A DNA stretch of 64,000 nt from an uncultured Granulosicoccaceae bacterium (GTDB lineage Bacteria > Pseudomonadota > Gammaproteobacteria > Granulosicoccales > Granulosicoccaceae), in the NCBI GenBank assembly GCA_937931165.1, contig CALHCI010000084.1:21741-85740 (forward strand), given 5' to 3'. Each line of letters starts with the position of its first letter. The stretch's first letter is position 1. The notes beneath the pieces were generated by a model. It had not been told where the DNA came from. It searched no databases and saw only the letters and a list, made by a program, of their open reading frames with translations. Made by a program: the position numbers and the translations under genes. Below, one piece after another: positions 17,818 to 26,975 of this stretch.

Positions 17818-17939
17818 CGGCGAACTTACTGTTTTTGCAAGAAGATAGATAAAATAACTTTCGCCTCTAACCACTTGCCTGTACAGCCTGTTAAACGGCA
17901 TACTGGCTACGGGCATTCAGAACTTTATGAGGAAAGACT

Positions 17940-18761
17940 ATGTGCCATGCATGTGTGATGGACAGTGTGAAAAACAAAATGCTCAATCGCCGCGGCTTTC
18001 TAAAAGCAACAGCGGCACTATCTACCGCCACCGCCGCAGCAACGGTGGTAAATTCCACACCGGCAATGGCTGCAGGGCATACGCAGGTTGCCGACATGAC
18101 CCACACACTCGGTGAAGACTTTCCCTCTTATTTCGGTGTCCAGCATTTATTTATCGATCAGAAGTTTAACTACGAAGAACACAAGATTAATCTGAACGAA
18201 CTCAGAGTCAATGAACACACCGGAACACACATGGATGCACCATTGCATTTCTCGGCAGATGGGCAGTCTGTTGCGGAAATACCGGTAGAAAACCTGGTCG
18301 TACCACTGGCAGTGGTAGATATAAAACAAAAGGCCAGTGAAAACGCTGATGCACAAGTCACCCCTGATGACTTAAAAGCATGGATTGCAAAGCACGGGCC
18401 GCTCCCTGAAAACTGCTGCGTTGCCATGAACTCGGGGTGGGACAAACACGTTAAAACCGACAAGTTCCGAAACGCCGACGGTGACAATAAAATGCACTTT
18501 CCCGGCTTTCATGTAGAGGCGACCAACATGCTAATGGAAGACGCCAACGTGACAGGGATAGCCGTAGACACTCTTTCACTCGATCACGGCCCCTCTGCAG
18601 ACTTTGCTACGCACTACGCCTGGCTGCCAACCAATCGGTGGGGCATTGAATGTCTGGCCAATCTCGACGCAGTACCGGCAACCGGGGCCACGCTGGTAGT
18701 TGGTGCACCGAAAATTGTCGGCGGTACAGGCGGGCCGAGCAGAATATTCACACTGATGTAG
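17940..18761 (+). CDS. Exported cyclase-family protein (kynurenine formamidase-like)
   Basis: A 273-residue metal-dependent hydrolase of the cyclase/KynB superfamily. The start at 17940 has a good Shine-Dalgarno (GAGGAAAG, about 6 nt upstream). The leader contains a twin-arginine motif NRRGFLKA (~residues 16-23) followed by an Ala/Thr-rich hydrophobic stretch, so it is probably exported folded by Tat. The family metal motif HTGTHMDAPLHF is at about residues 93-104, with further conserved DTLSLDHG and a C-terminal GGPSRIF. In this family KynB hydrolyses N-formylkynurenine and others act on cyclic amides or lactones. The following AhpD-like and MFS genes suggest a small catabolic unit. Confidence 0.85.
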   Translation: MCHACVMDSVKNKMLNRRGFLKATAALSTATAAATVVNSTPAMAAGHTQVADMTHTLGEDFPSYFGVQHLFIDQKFNYEEHKINLNELRVNEHTGTHMDAPLHFSADGQSVAEIPVENLVVPLAVVDIKQKASENADAQVTPDDLKAWIAKHGPLPENCCVAMNSGWDKHVKTDKFRNADGDNKMHFPGFHVEATNMLMEDANVTGIAVDTLSLDHGPSADFATHYAWLPTNRWGIECLANLDAVPATGATLVVGAPKIVGGTGGPSRIFTLM

Positions 18762-18859
18762 CCTTTACCAACAATGCATAAGCCCGGATAAGGAAACCCG
18801 GGCAAATTGCCGGAGTTGTTACTCTCTATTCAAACCACTAATCACCTGCAGAGCGCTCA

Positions 18860-19258
18860 ATGGCCGTTACCGCACCAGTCACTGATGATCAAGCCACTGG
18901 CAGAGTCGCAGAGATATTTGCAGATATTCGCAAAACTCGCGGCACCGACTTTATCAATAACTTCTGGCGGGCTCTGGCAGTAGACGAGGACTTACTTGAA
19001 CGGACCTGGACAGAACTCAAACAAGTCATGTTAATGCCGGGTGATATCGATCCACTCACCAAAGAGATGATATACATCGGTGTTTCGGTGGCCAATGGTT
19101 GTAGCTATTGTGTTCATTCACACACTGCAGCAGCAACGGCCAAAGGCATGTCGGCAAAGATGCATGGCGAGCTATTGTCAGTGATTGCCCTGGCTGGAAA
19201 AACCAACCAACTCGCGGAAAGCCTGCAGGTTCCGGTTGATGACGCCTTTATGAAATAG
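18860..19258 (+). CDS. Carboxymuconolactone decarboxylase / AhpD-like family protein
   Basis: A 132-residue all-helical protein of the CMD superfamily. The redox-type motif CSYCVHSHT (about residues 76-84) has the CxxC plus His of AhpD-like peroxidase partners, so a thiol redox role is more likely than decarboxylation. The length suits a single-domain CMD protein. It lies 98 bp after the cyclase gene; the gap holds a small GC-rich stem (GCCCGG/CCGGGC near 18782-18803). A role in detoxification or in the neighbouring hydrolase pathway is inference. Confidence 0.87.
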   Translation: MAVTAPVTDDQATGRVAEIFADIRKTRGTDFINNFWRALAVDEDLLERTWTELKQVMLMPGDIDPLTKEMIYIGVSVANGCSYCVHSHTAAATAKGMSAKMHGELLSVIALAGKTNQLAESLQVPVDDAFMK

Positions 19259-19350
19259 TCGCAGAGGCTACCACCATTCACGTACCGGCGAGTTAGCCGG
19301 TATTACCGTGATACTCTGAGTCACTGCTCCGCAGAATCAGGGTGCCCTCC

Positions 19351-20511
19351 GTGGAAAAAACAAAAAAACTAGTGGCGTGTATTGCAGTAAGCACGGTACT
19401 CGGATCTATCCATGCGTTTTCTGTTTTAATTCCGGATTGGGAGACAAGCCTGGCGCAGAGTCGTGGCTCAGTCAGCTTTGTGTATTCACTGTCGCTTGGC
19501 TTTCTGACTCTGGCCGTACTATTCGGCCATCATCTTTTTCGACTGCTGACACCTGCACAGATATTTATTCTGGTCGCCGCAGGCAGCGGTGCCGGCCTGC
19601 TGCTCGCAGCCTCAGCCACCTCAATACTTACCGTGTATATTGCCTACGGCGTTCTGTTTGGTACTGCCAACGGGATTGGCTACGGTTATGCGTTACAACT
19701 GGCTGGACAGATAGCGGGTAAGCGCCACGCCGTCAGCATGAGTCTGGTTACCGCGTTCTACGCCGTAGGGGCTGTTGGCGCATCACCGGTATTTCAATTC
19801 ACTTCTGGTATTGGTGGTAACAAACTCACCCTGATTACCGCCGCGACAATAATTTTTATCGTTTGTGTAATCGCAAGCATAACCACAGCCATCACAAAAA
19901 CTACTTTTGAATCAGAACCGGCAGGCACAGTTAAAGCCATTAGTGCATCACAAAGACAATTACGATTGATGCTGTGGCTGGTCTATGGCACTGCTGTCAC
20001 GGCAGGGCTTATGGTGATTGGACATGCCTACCCGATACTACATGCAAAGCATGCCGCCACAGAGAACGCGGCCATCGCCCCGATGCTGGTTGCAATGGGC
20101 AATATCATTGGTGGATTGAGCATTGGCTACTTCGCACAAAAATTCAGTCATAAAACCGTGCTACTGGCCTTTTCGGTACTATCATTTTGCGGATTGATTA
20201 TGGTCGCGATACCAGCCGGCAACCTGTTTTTTCTCACGTTATTTGGCCTTACGCTAATCGGCCTTACTTTAATAGGTTTGGGCTACGGTGCCATCATTGC
20301 GATATATCCGGTGGTCGTTGCAGACCGCTACGGCAAACAATCATCTGCCAGAATTTACGGGCAGATATTTACCGCATGGGGGCTGGCAGGACTTATTGCA
20401 CCGACGTTGTCGGGTATTTTATTTGATGTAAGCGGCACGTATACCTTTTCACTGTTGCTGGCGGTAGCGTTATGTGTCGTTTCTATTTTGGTTATATTAC
20501 GGAGATTCTAA
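19351..20511 (+). CDS. MFS transporter
   Basis: A major facilitator of about 386 residues with twelve predicted membrane helices. The start is GTG at 19351 (VEKTKKLVACIAV), with AGGG 8 nt upstream; an in-frame GTG at 19342 is the alternative. The N-terminal half shows helices from about residue 8, and the loop after helix 2 has FGHHLFRL rather than the classical DRxGRR. The later gating segment YFAQKFSHKT and the helix GLGYGAIIAIYPVVVADRYG match the OFA-type monocarboxylate/oxalate carriers of MFS. A carboxylate substrate is therefore plausible. It converges with the acyl-CoA synthetase gene, overlapping 15 bp. Confidence 0.85.
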   Translation: MEKTKKLVACIAVSTVLGSIHAFSVLIPDWETSLAQSRGSVSFVYSLSLGFLTLAVLFGHHLFRLLTPAQIFILVAAGSGAGLLLAASATSILTVYIAYGVLFGTANGIGYGYALQLAGQIAGKRHAVSMSLVTAFYAVGAVGASPVFQFTSGIGGNKLTLITAATIIFIVCVIASITTAITKTTFESEPAGTVKAISASQRQLRLMLWLVYGTAVTAGLMVIGHAYPILHAKHAATENAAIAPMLVAMGNIIGGLSIGYFAQKFSHKTVLLAFSVLSFCGLIMVAIPAGNLFFLTLFGLTLIGLTLIGLGYGAIIAIYPVVVADRYGKQSSARIYGQIFTAWGLAGLIAPTLSGILFDVSGTYTFSLLLAVALCVVSILVILRRF

Positions 20512-21993
20512 GTAGCGACCGTTAGTCATTTTTTGCTGTACCAGTTCTTTAACTTTAGCCACCACCACTTTACCAAGTGCATTTGCCGGCAACGCATTTA
20601 CAAATATCACATCGTGCAGCTGCTTAAACCGCGCAATAGTTTCACAGGCAGCTTTAATATTTTCTGCAGTGATTTGAGGCTCACTAACGACGACAGCGAC
20701 CGGTACCTCTCCCCACTTTTCATGTGTTCTGCCTACCACAGCCACCTGCGTCACACCATCGAGGTCACGAATAAGTCTTTCGAGTTCTGCCGGGTAAATG
20801 TTTTCACCACCGGAAATGATGACGTGCTTCAGTCGATCATCAAACCAGTAAAATCCATCAGTATCCCTATGCGCAACATCACCAGTCCTGAACCAGCCAT
20901 CGTTTAAGGCAGCGTCAGTCGCTTGAGGATTCTTCCAGTAGCGATCCAGCAGGTTGCGCCCTTTTACCTGAATCTCGCCAGACTCACCGACAGCAACCTC
21001 AATACCCTGCTCATTGACCAGCCTGATCTCATTTAGCAGGCCGGCTCTTCCGATTGTGCCTTCAATATCAGCGTGTTCAATGCGCTGGTAAATGGCAACC
21101 GGCGCCATTTCTGTCGCACCATAGACTTGTATCAACGAGACGCCTTTAGCGTGCACTGATTGAATCAATGATACCGGCACATCAGTTGACCCAATGGATA
21201 TTGCCCGTATTGAAGATAAATCTGCCTCAGCCCACTGCTCTGTATCTATTATTGCCTGTAATACAGTTGGCACTGAATTCATCAGGGTTATTTTGTCATT
21301 CACGAGTGAGTCGAGTGTTTTTAACGCATCGAATCGCGACTGCGAAACCAGTGTCGCACCGTACAATAAGGCAGGCAGCGGTTGAATATTCAAACCACCA
21401 ACATGAAACAGCGGCAACACATTTAACACCCGATCTTCAGGCGTTAAATCGTACATATGTTGACTCATTTCGGCACTGCACAACACAGCGCTTTCGCGCA
21501 GCACCGCGCCTTTAGGTTGTCCGGTTGTCCCCGACGTATAAACAATTAACAAATCGCTGTCGGTCGCAGCTCCAGGTACAAACGTGTTTTTGGTCGACGG
21601 TGGAAACTGGCGATTGCCAATCAGCTGCAACGCGCTTTCATCAGTCACCAGTTGTCTGGCGGTTTCTGCAAAGGTCGAATCATGCAGCAGCAACGCTGGT
21701 TCGCAATCACTGACAACAAACCCAAGCTCTGCTACAGACAAGCGCCAGTTGAGCGGAACCAGTATCAATCTGCAGCGAGCAGCGGCAAACAGACAAATAA
21801 ACCAGTCCGCATGGTTCTGCGCCAGAATACCTACCCGGTCTCCACGACTAAGCCCGCGTGAATCAAACCAGTCACAACACTGATCAGTCAGCACCTTTAA
21901 CTGCAAATAGGTAAGGACACCACTTTCACTCTCAATCGCGGCGCTGTTGGGCTGAAACTCTGCATGACCACAGAGCCGTTGGTAGAGACTCAT
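20497..21993 (-). CDS. AMP-dependent acyl-CoA synthetase/ligase
   Basis: A 498-residue member of the ANL adenylate-forming superfamily that activates a carboxylic acid to its CoA thioester. Motifs are the AMP/phosphate loop LLIVYTSGTTGQPKGAV (~residues 146-162), YGATEMAP (~283-290), GWFRTGDVAHRD (~368-379) and the hinge DRLKHVIISGGENIYPAELE (~386-405), plus a catalytic Lys near the C-terminus (NALGKVVVAKV). The size suits medium-chain or aromatic acids rather than acetate. It is the last gene of the four-gene operon; its ATG overlaps the acyl-CoA dehydrogenase stop by 4 nt. Confidence 0.92.
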   Translation of the reverse strand: MSLYQRLCGHAEFQPNSAAIESESGVLTYLQLKVLTDQCCDWFDSRGLSRGDRVGILAQNHADWFICLFAAARCRLILVPLNWRLSVAELGFVVSDCEPALLLHDSTFAETARQLVTDESALQLIGNRQFPPSTKNTFVPGAATDSDLLIVYTSGTTGQPKGAVLRESAVLCSAEMSQHMYDLTPEDRVLNVLPLFHVGGLNIQPLPALLYGATLVSQSRFDALKTLDSLVNDKITLMNSVPTVLQAIIDTEQWAEADLSSIRAISIGSTDVPVSLIQSVHAKGVSLIQVYGATEMAPVAIYQRIEHADIEGTIGRAGLLNEIRLVNEQGIEVAVGESGEIQVKGRNLLDRYWKNPQATDAALNDGWFRTGDVAHRDTDGFYWFDDRLKHVIISGGENIYPAELERLIRDLDGVTQVAVVGRTHEKWGEVPVAVVVSEPQITAENIKAACETIARFKQLHDVIFVNALPANALGKVVVAKVKELVQQKMTNGRYLESP

Positions 21994-23249
21994 TCGTCAG
22001 TCTCACCCGGTTTATAAAGCGCTGCCTTGCCAATCATATCCATGCAAAGTTCTGCGGTCCATGGCAACATCAGTGCACCACAGCGACTGTCACGATAGAG
22101 CCGCTCCAGATGTAGTGACCGCAGCATGGCTTGCCCGCCACAAGTGCGGATTGCGAGCTGTGCAATCTCATTGGCATTTTCCATAACGGTATATTGCGCC
22201 GTCCATGCGCGTATTAATGATTCTTTATCTGGTGAAGTTTTCGCTTCACTGATACTTTGATACCACAAAGACTTGGTTTGCTCCAGCATAATTCGCATTT
22301 GCGCTACTGCCAGCTGCTTGGTTGGATACATACGTCGTTTCACCGGCGGCGTACCCGGCATTTCACCACGAAGATATGAAACCGTGAAATCATAGGCCGC
22401 TTGTGCAATACCCATGTAACTCGGTGTTAATGTCATAAACATATGTGGCCATTCTTTTGCCGCGCTGAAGTAGACGCCGCGCGGCATTAACAAGGCCTCT
22501 TTACTCACAAATACGTTGTCGAATATCAGGGTACGCGACACCGTGCCACGCATACCGAGCGGATCCCACTCCCCTTCAACACGAACACCTTCAGCATCCG
22601 CAGGGACGGCAACATACATAGTGTTGCGGCGTGACGGTGTATCATTAGCATCTTTTAGCTCAGTACACAGTGCGCCGTAGTAGTTTGCGTGACCGGACAA
22701 TGACGCAAATATTTTCTTACCACTAATCAGCCAGCCACCCTCTGTACGTGTTGCTGTAGTTGCAAACGCCACTTTACCAGCCGCCGCCGCACCACCTTCG
22801 GAAAACGGCTGAGCGTAGATCGCACCGTCTTTTATTATGCGGTCGTAGTGCCGCTTTCTACCAGCCTGCAACTCGTCACGAACCGGGCCTTCGAGCGTTA
22901 GATCATCAGCCAGTGGCCCTGTCCAAAGACATGAACTGACATGCATATTAAAGGTAAGTGCAGTGGCACCACAGTACCGACCAATTTCAGATGCCACCAG
23001 CATATAGGTTTTCAGGTCTGCACCATGCCCACCCAGCGCTTCAGGAATACAGATACCCAACAAACCGGATTCGTGCAGATCTTTAAAATTTTCTGTAGGA
23101 AATGCGGCTTCCCGATCATAACGTACCGCCCTTTCTGCAAAGCGTGATTTTCCCAGCTCTCTTGCCAGTGCACTCAAGCTTGCCTGCTGTTCGGTTAACT
23201 GCCATTGACCTGGATCAAAGATCGGTGCATCTGCTACAGAATCATTCAT
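21990..23249 (-). CDS. Acyl-CoA dehydrogenase family protein
   Basis: A flavoprotein of 419 residues with the three-domain ACAD fold. The start is MNDSVADAPIF, overlapping the upstream hydrolase stop by 8 nt; a start six codons earlier is possible. The N-terminal helical domain includes AALSARELGKSRFAERA-like text, the middle beta domain includes AFATTATRTEGGWLISGKKIFASLSGHA (the flavin/substrate contact region), and the C-terminal helices include RTCGGQAMLRSLHLERLYRDSRCGALMLPWTAELC. The sequence resembles the broad group that also holds flavin monooxygenase-like members, so desaturation of a CoA ester is likely but not certain. Translational coupling ties it to the NicX-like pathway. Confidence 0.9.
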   Translation of the reverse strand: MNDSVADAPIFDPGQWQLTEQQASLSALARELGKSRFAERAVRYDREAAFPTENFKDLHESGLLGICIPEALGGHGADLKTYMLVASEIGRYCGATALTFNMHVSSCLWTGPLADDLTLEGPVRDELQAGRKRHYDRIIKDGAIYAQPFSEGGAAAAGKVAFATTATRTEGGWLISGKKIFASLSGHANYYGALCTELKDANDTPSRRNTMYVAVPADAEGVRVEGEWDPLGMRGTVSRTLIFDNVFVSKEALLMPRGVYFSAAKEWPHMFMTLTPSYMGIAQAAYDFTVSYLRGEMPGTPPVKRRMYPTKQLAVAQMRIMLEQTKSLWYQSISEAKTSPDKESLIRAWTAQYTVMENANEIAQLAIRTCGGQAMLRSLHLERLYRDSRCGALMLPWTAELCMDMIGKAALYKPGETDE

Positions 23250-24057
23250 ACGGGAAATTCTTTTCAATAAATCCGGTTATTATTCGATTGCACTGATCAG
23301 GTACTTCTGTATTGACCAGGTGACCGGCACCTGACACAAGATTAAACTCGGCCTGCGGCATTTTATGTGACATCTTTTCCATGGTGGAAGCTGGCGCGTT
23401 GGTGTCGTTTTCACCGGCTATCAAACAAACCGGACAAGCAATTTCCGGCAATGCTGCTCTGCGATCAAATGTCACCAGGCAGCGCAGCACCGCTTTATAA
23501 ACATCAACATCGAGCATCGCCATCGCATTGATTGCGCCTTGCAAAGCAGCAGGGCTAATGGCGTTACCCACTATTGCAGGCATTGCCTCCTTACCAAGCT
23601 CTGCCATCGAAACTCCCTGCTCAAGCGGCGCTAACCGGGCTTTCAAAAAGGCATCGCGAAAGCTACTGTCTTTGCCACCAAACGCTGCAGTAGTGGCGAT
23701 AAGAATAAGAGACCTCACACGGTCGGGGTAATGACAATAAAACTCCTGTGCAACCATGCCACCGATGGACTGACCCGCTACATGTGCGGTGGTTACCGCG
23801 AGCGCATCAAGTAAGTTCGCCAGCGTATCTGCAAGTCCTTTAAACGAAACCGGTTCGATCACATCGGAGTTTCTATAGCCCGGCATATTCCAGGCTATTA
23901 CCCGGTATTTTTCTGCAAGCACGTTCGACTGCATTTCGAAGCTGGTATCGTCACCGCCAATACCATGCATAAACACAATGGTATCTGTGTCAGCAGTTAC
24001 AGTTGATGGCTCGGCGACTGAAAACTCTATACCGGCGAGCTTGCGGCGAACAATCAT
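23242..24057 (-). CDS. Alpha/beta-fold hydrolase
   Basis: A 271-residue serine hydrolase. The oxyanion-hole motif FMHGIGG is at about residues 29-35 and the nucleophile elbow GQSIGG gives Ser97; the acid is probably Asp in AGENDTNAPAS and the base His in GAGHLVNTE near residue 247. No signal peptide is present, so it is cytoplasmic. The start overlaps the NicX-like stop by 4 nt (ATGA). In nicotinate degradation the enzyme after NicX is NicD, an alpha/beta hydrolase that deformylates N-formylmaleamate. This gene could play an equivalent role, but NicD identity is not established; 3-oxoadipate enol-lactonase-like hydrolases look similar. Confidence 0.88.
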   Translation of the reverse strand: MIVRRKLAGIEFSVAEPSTVTADTDTIVFMHGIGGDDTSFEMQSNVLAEKYRVIAWNMPGYRNSDVIEPVSFKGLADTLANLLDALAVTTAHVAGQSIGGMVAQEFYCHYPDRVRSLILIATTAAFGGKDSSFRDAFLKARLAPLEQGVSMAELGKEAMPAIVGNAISPAALQGAINAMAMLDVDVYKAVLRCLVTFDRRAALPEIACPVCLIAGENDTNAPASTMEKMSHKMPQAEFNLVSGAGHLVNTEVPDQCNRIITGFIEKNFPYE

Positions 24058-25082
24058 GAAACAGGCTTGCCGCAGGTGACAACTTCACTACCATCAAGTG
24101 CGATTGTGCAACCCATTACCGGGAGATCAAAGTGCCCGCGGGTAAAGCGACCGGCAAACTCGTTGGCACCAGTTGAATACAGAAAATTTCCGGCAACCGC
24201 TCTTAACTCGGTACCGTTGGTATCTGAACGATCATACATCGTCATGGCTTCGTAGCGGGCAGCCGGGTTTAATCCCCAGCCCACATGGCTGGTGGCAAAC
24301 GCTGCAGGGTCATCAAACGCTGCCAGGTAATCCTGCATTAGCGCGCAATCCGCCCCGTGCCCTTGCAGTGCTTTGACATAATCATTCTCGATTTGCAAAG
24401 TCACTGGTGATTCAATGTAACGCTTAAAAGTCAGGTTCAGATCACCGGCACCCAATACCAATTGACCGTTTACCGTACCCGCTGCAGGAAAACTCACGAC
24501 CAGACCGCCAGGCCAGTGGGCCAGTGTGCCGGGCCGATCCGTCCAGCCCCAGACACCGACAGTTCTGGCATCTTTAAGACCAACGGTGAGATCAGTGCCA
24601 GCCTCCGAAACAACCGTCATACGCGATGCTGATCGAATACTTTTTACCGCCTGCTTTACCTGTTGTTGCAGATTGTCGTCCGGTAGCATGCGACTCAGCG
24701 TTTCCGGATGCTCGTTGGAAATATTCATGATCCGAGTGCCGGACTGAAGTATTTCAGTAGTTTCCACCGCGTGCATCAGCCCCTCTACCGTCAGATCTAT
24801 GACGACGTCCGCGTGGCAAAGTGCAGCAACTGCCGACGACTGGCCGGTTAACGCCAGAGAGGCACCGCTTGAGCGCACCAGGGGCCCGCCAGGCGTTGCG
24901 GGTGTTGGCAGCGTCAACCGGAAGTACCGACACTGCAGTTGTGACAATGCAAGCTCGGCAAGCGTCACGAGATCGGCACGGGTCTGTTGCTCAGTCAGTA
25001 CCACAACAGTTTCGCCGGTAGCGATAGCGCAACGCTCAAACGTTTTTATAAATGCATCAAGCCAGCGGGCTTCAAGGTTCAT
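24054..25082 (-). CDS. NicX-like extradiol-type ring-cleavage dioxygenase (2,5-dihydroxypyridine 5,6-dioxygenase family)
   Basis: A 342-residue protein. From memory of Pseudomonas putida NicX, it shares the length, GTRI...RMLP, GTD/GSD, DRPG..HWPGG, SHVGWGLNP, DRxD and GNFLYSTGAN segments. NicX is an Fe(II) dioxygenase that opens 2,5-dihydroxypyridine to N-formylmaleamate. The residues matching the three NicX iron ligands are all present: His266 (SHVGWGL), His317 and Asp319 (GHFDLP). The fold is related to M29 aminopeptidases, which is the main alternative. It is first in an operon with a hydrolase, an acyl-CoA dehydrogenase and an acyl-CoA synthetase, with no nicF or hydroxylase genes in view, so the true substrate may differ from the nicotinate intermediate. 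Confidence 0.82.
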   Translation of the reverse strand: MNLEARWLDAFIKTFERCAIATGETVVVLTEQQTRADLVTLAELALSQLQCRYFRLTLPTPATPGGPLVRSSGASLALTGQSSAVAALCHADVVIDLTVEGLMHAVETTEILQSGTRIMNISNEHPETLSRMLPDDNLQQQVKQAVKSIRSASRMTVVSEAGTDLTVGLKDARTVGVWGWTDRPGTLAHWPGGLVVSFPAAGTVNGQLVLGAGDLNLTFKRYIESPVTLQIENDYVKALQGHGADCALMQDYLAAFDDPAAFATSHVGWGLNPAARYEAMTMYDRSDTNGTELRAVAGNFLYSTGANEFAGRFTRGHFDLPVMGCTIALDGSEVVTCGKPVS

Positions 25083-25147
25083 GTTAAATTCCGTCTATCT
25101 CCAAGCCAAGCTTCGCCCAGAGCCAACAGCAAAGCAAATTTTTTGAA

Positions 25148-25169
25148 CGCTGTTGCGAACCCGACAGCG
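25148..25169. other. Short hairpin between btuD and the NicX-like gene
   Basis: CGCTGT (25148-25153) and ACAGCG (25164-25169) form a 6-bp stem with a 10-nt loop in the 127-bp gap. On the minus strand, downstream of btuD, it is followed by TTCAAAAAATTT rather than a clean T-run. It may be an inefficient terminator of the cobalamin operon; the promoter of the NicX-like operon should lie in the same gap. Confidence 0.35.
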
Positions 25170-25209
25170 ACCCACGGTGCCTTGCTCGGCTAGATGCTAT
25201 TGAGTGCAA

Positions 25210-25974
25210 TCAATCGTCAGCCATTCGCCAGCCACCCGGCAATTCACCGAGACCGGGCGCTGCCTCAACCCCGTAAACATTCCGCAGATTTTCAGCACTG
25301 AGCACATCAGCGGTGATTCCGTCTGCCACCATCTGCCCCTGCTGCATGAGGTACAGCCGGTCACAATAGCGCGCCGCAAGCGACAGATCATGCAGTACAA
25401 CCAGACAACAGCGATCATCAGCGGAAAAGCTGCGCAATACACTCATGGTCTGAAGCTGATGCTTGAGATCGAGTGCGGCAACCGGTTCATCGGCCAACAA
25501 CACAGTGGGCTCTGTTGCTAGTGCTCGCGCTAACAACATACGGGTGCGTTCACCACCGGAAAGCGTTGTAGCATCCTGCTGGCGTAGTGCATCGCAGTCG
25601 GTGGCGGCAATTGCCGCATCAATCGCACGCTTGTCATCGTCACCAGGCTTTTGCCAGGCCCCCATATGCGGCCTTCGTCCGAGTGTGACGATTCTTTCAA
25701 CACTCAACGGCCAGTTTACCGGACCGCTTTGCGCCACCCATGAAAGCAGACGGCTGCGCTTCGTTGCCGGTATACGTTTGATACTGGTGCCATCAAGAGT
25801 GACATCGCCTTCGTCACACGGGGTTAGTCCAGCCACTGCATTCAGCAGTGTGGACTTACCCGCGCCATTCGGACCGATCAATCCGACAAGCTCACCGGCA
25901 TTAAGAGTGAGACTGACGTTGTCGACAAGTTTTTTATTGTTGCGAATGATTCCGACAGAATGAGCGATCAGCAT
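25210..25974 (-). CDS. btuD: Cobalamin/iron-complex ABC transporter ATP-binding protein
   Basis: A 254-residue FepC/BtuD/HmuV-type ATPase. Motifs: Walker A GPNGAGKST (~residues 36-44), signature LSGGERTRMLLARA (~138-151), Walker B VLLADEPVAALD (~158-169) and switch His in LVVLHDLSLAARYCD. It is the third component after binding protein and permease, each overlapping its neighbour by 1-4 nt. Type II importers of this group carry cobalamin, haem or siderophores. The upstream B12 riboswitch and btuB-type receptor argue for cobalamin. Confidence 0.9.
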   Translation of the reverse strand: MLIAHSVGIIRNNKKLVDNVSLTLNAGELVGLIGPNGAGKSTLLNAVAGLTPCDEGDVTLDGTSIKRIPATKRSRLLSWVAQSGPVNWPLSVERIVTLGRRPHMGAWQKPGDDDKRAIDAAIAATDCDALRQQDATTLSGGERTRMLLARALATEPTVLLADEPVAALDLKHQLQTMSVLRSFSADDRCCLVVLHDLSLAARYCDRLYLMQQGQMVADGITADVLSAENLRNVYGVEAAPGLGELPGGWRMADD

Positions 25975-26975
25975 TACACGTATTCCCGCCGGCTCTGCAC
26001 AATCAGGCGCAGAAAAAACGGTGCGCCTACCAGAGCGGTTAAAACACCTACCTTGAGCGGCGTATCAGTTGGAATAATGCGTACACCAATATCAGCGGCA
26101 AGCAACATCGCAGCACCACCCAGCGCAGAAACCATCAGTAACCGACCGGGCTGATAACCCACATAGGGGCGCAGTAAATGCGGCACCACCAACCCTACAA
26201 AACCGATCATACCGACAGTGGCAACCGCTGCACCGACCGCAAGACTGACCGCTATAAAAACACGCCAGCGCAACCGCTGCGGGTTAACACCCATACTTTC
26301 TGCGGTGCGCTCCCCCAGGGTTAATGTGTCAAGCTGACCACCAACACCCACCAGCAACAACCAGCCGGCAATAGTGGTTGGGATCATTAACCAGAAGTCA
26401 GCCATACTTCTGTCGGTGATATCTCCCAGGGTCCACAACACCAGCTCACGTACCGCAAACGGACTGGGCGCAAGGTTTAACAACAGTGACATGCCGGCGG
26501 TTGCCAGTGCATTAACTGCCACACCCGCCAGTATTAGTGTGGTAATCGACGCATCACGGCCTGCCATCAGGTAAACGATAATAGTAGCGAGCATCGCACC
26601 ACACATGGCTGCAATTGGCAGTACCCAGGGCATTGTGTTACTGACGCCAAAGTACAATACAAATACCGCAAAGAATGCAGCGCCACTGGCAGAGCCGACA
26701 AGCCCCGGGCTTGCCAGCGGGTTGCGAAGCAGACCTTGCATGGCTGCACCACAGAGCCCCAGAGAGGCTCCTGCGAACAGCGCTATCAGTGCCCTTGGTA
26801 TACGAATCTGCGACAGGATAATACCGTGCACAGCATCATCACCACGCAACCAGCTACCGAGTGCCGCAAACAGGGGTAACGGTTCACGGCCAATCGCAAG
26901 CGATGCAATAAACAACAGTGCAACAACCACACAAAGTATTACCGGCAGGCGGCGATTTGCTGGTGCGTTACTCAT
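25974..26975 (-). CDS. btuC: Cobalamin ABC transporter permease (FecCD/BtuC family)
   Basis: A 333-residue inner-membrane permease with about ten hydrophobic segments, the standard size for the FecCD family. Recognisable stretches are LSQIRIPRALIALFAGASLGLCGAAMQGLLRNPLASPGLVGSASGA (in pieces: RIPRAL and NPLASPGLVG), the GEVTAESMG-like LGERTAESMGVNPQRLR that contacts the ATPase, and GMIGFVGLVVPHLLR. It overlaps btuF by 4 nt and btuD by 1 nt, so the three are translationally coupled. Cobalamin specificity is from context. Confidence 0.92.
   Translation of the reverse strand: MSNAPANRRLPVILCVVVALLFIASLAIGREPLPLFAALGSWLRGDDAVHGIILSQIRIPRALIALFAGASLGLCGAAMQGLLRNPLASPGLVGSASGAAFFAVFVLYFGVSNTMPWVLPIAAMCGAMLATIIVYLMAGRDASITTLILAGVAVNALATAGMSLLLNLAPSPFAVRELVLWTLGDITDRSMADFWLMIPTTIAGWLLLVGVGGQLDTLTLGERTAESMGVNPQRLRWRVFIAVSLAVGAAVATVGMIGFVGLVVPHLLRPYVGYQPGRLLMVSALGGAAMLLAADIGVRIIPTDTPLKVGVLTALVGAPFFLRLIVQSRREYV

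Noticed and set aside
18782..18803. Intrinsic terminator after the cyclase gene
   Set aside because: GCCCGG/CCGGGC can pair but no T-run follows; kept only as a remark.
24054..25082. M29 aminopeptidase as the primary call
   Set aside because: The SHVGWGL, GHFDLP and DRPG..HWPGG segments and the ligand spacing fit NicX better than aminopeptidase T, although the folds are related.
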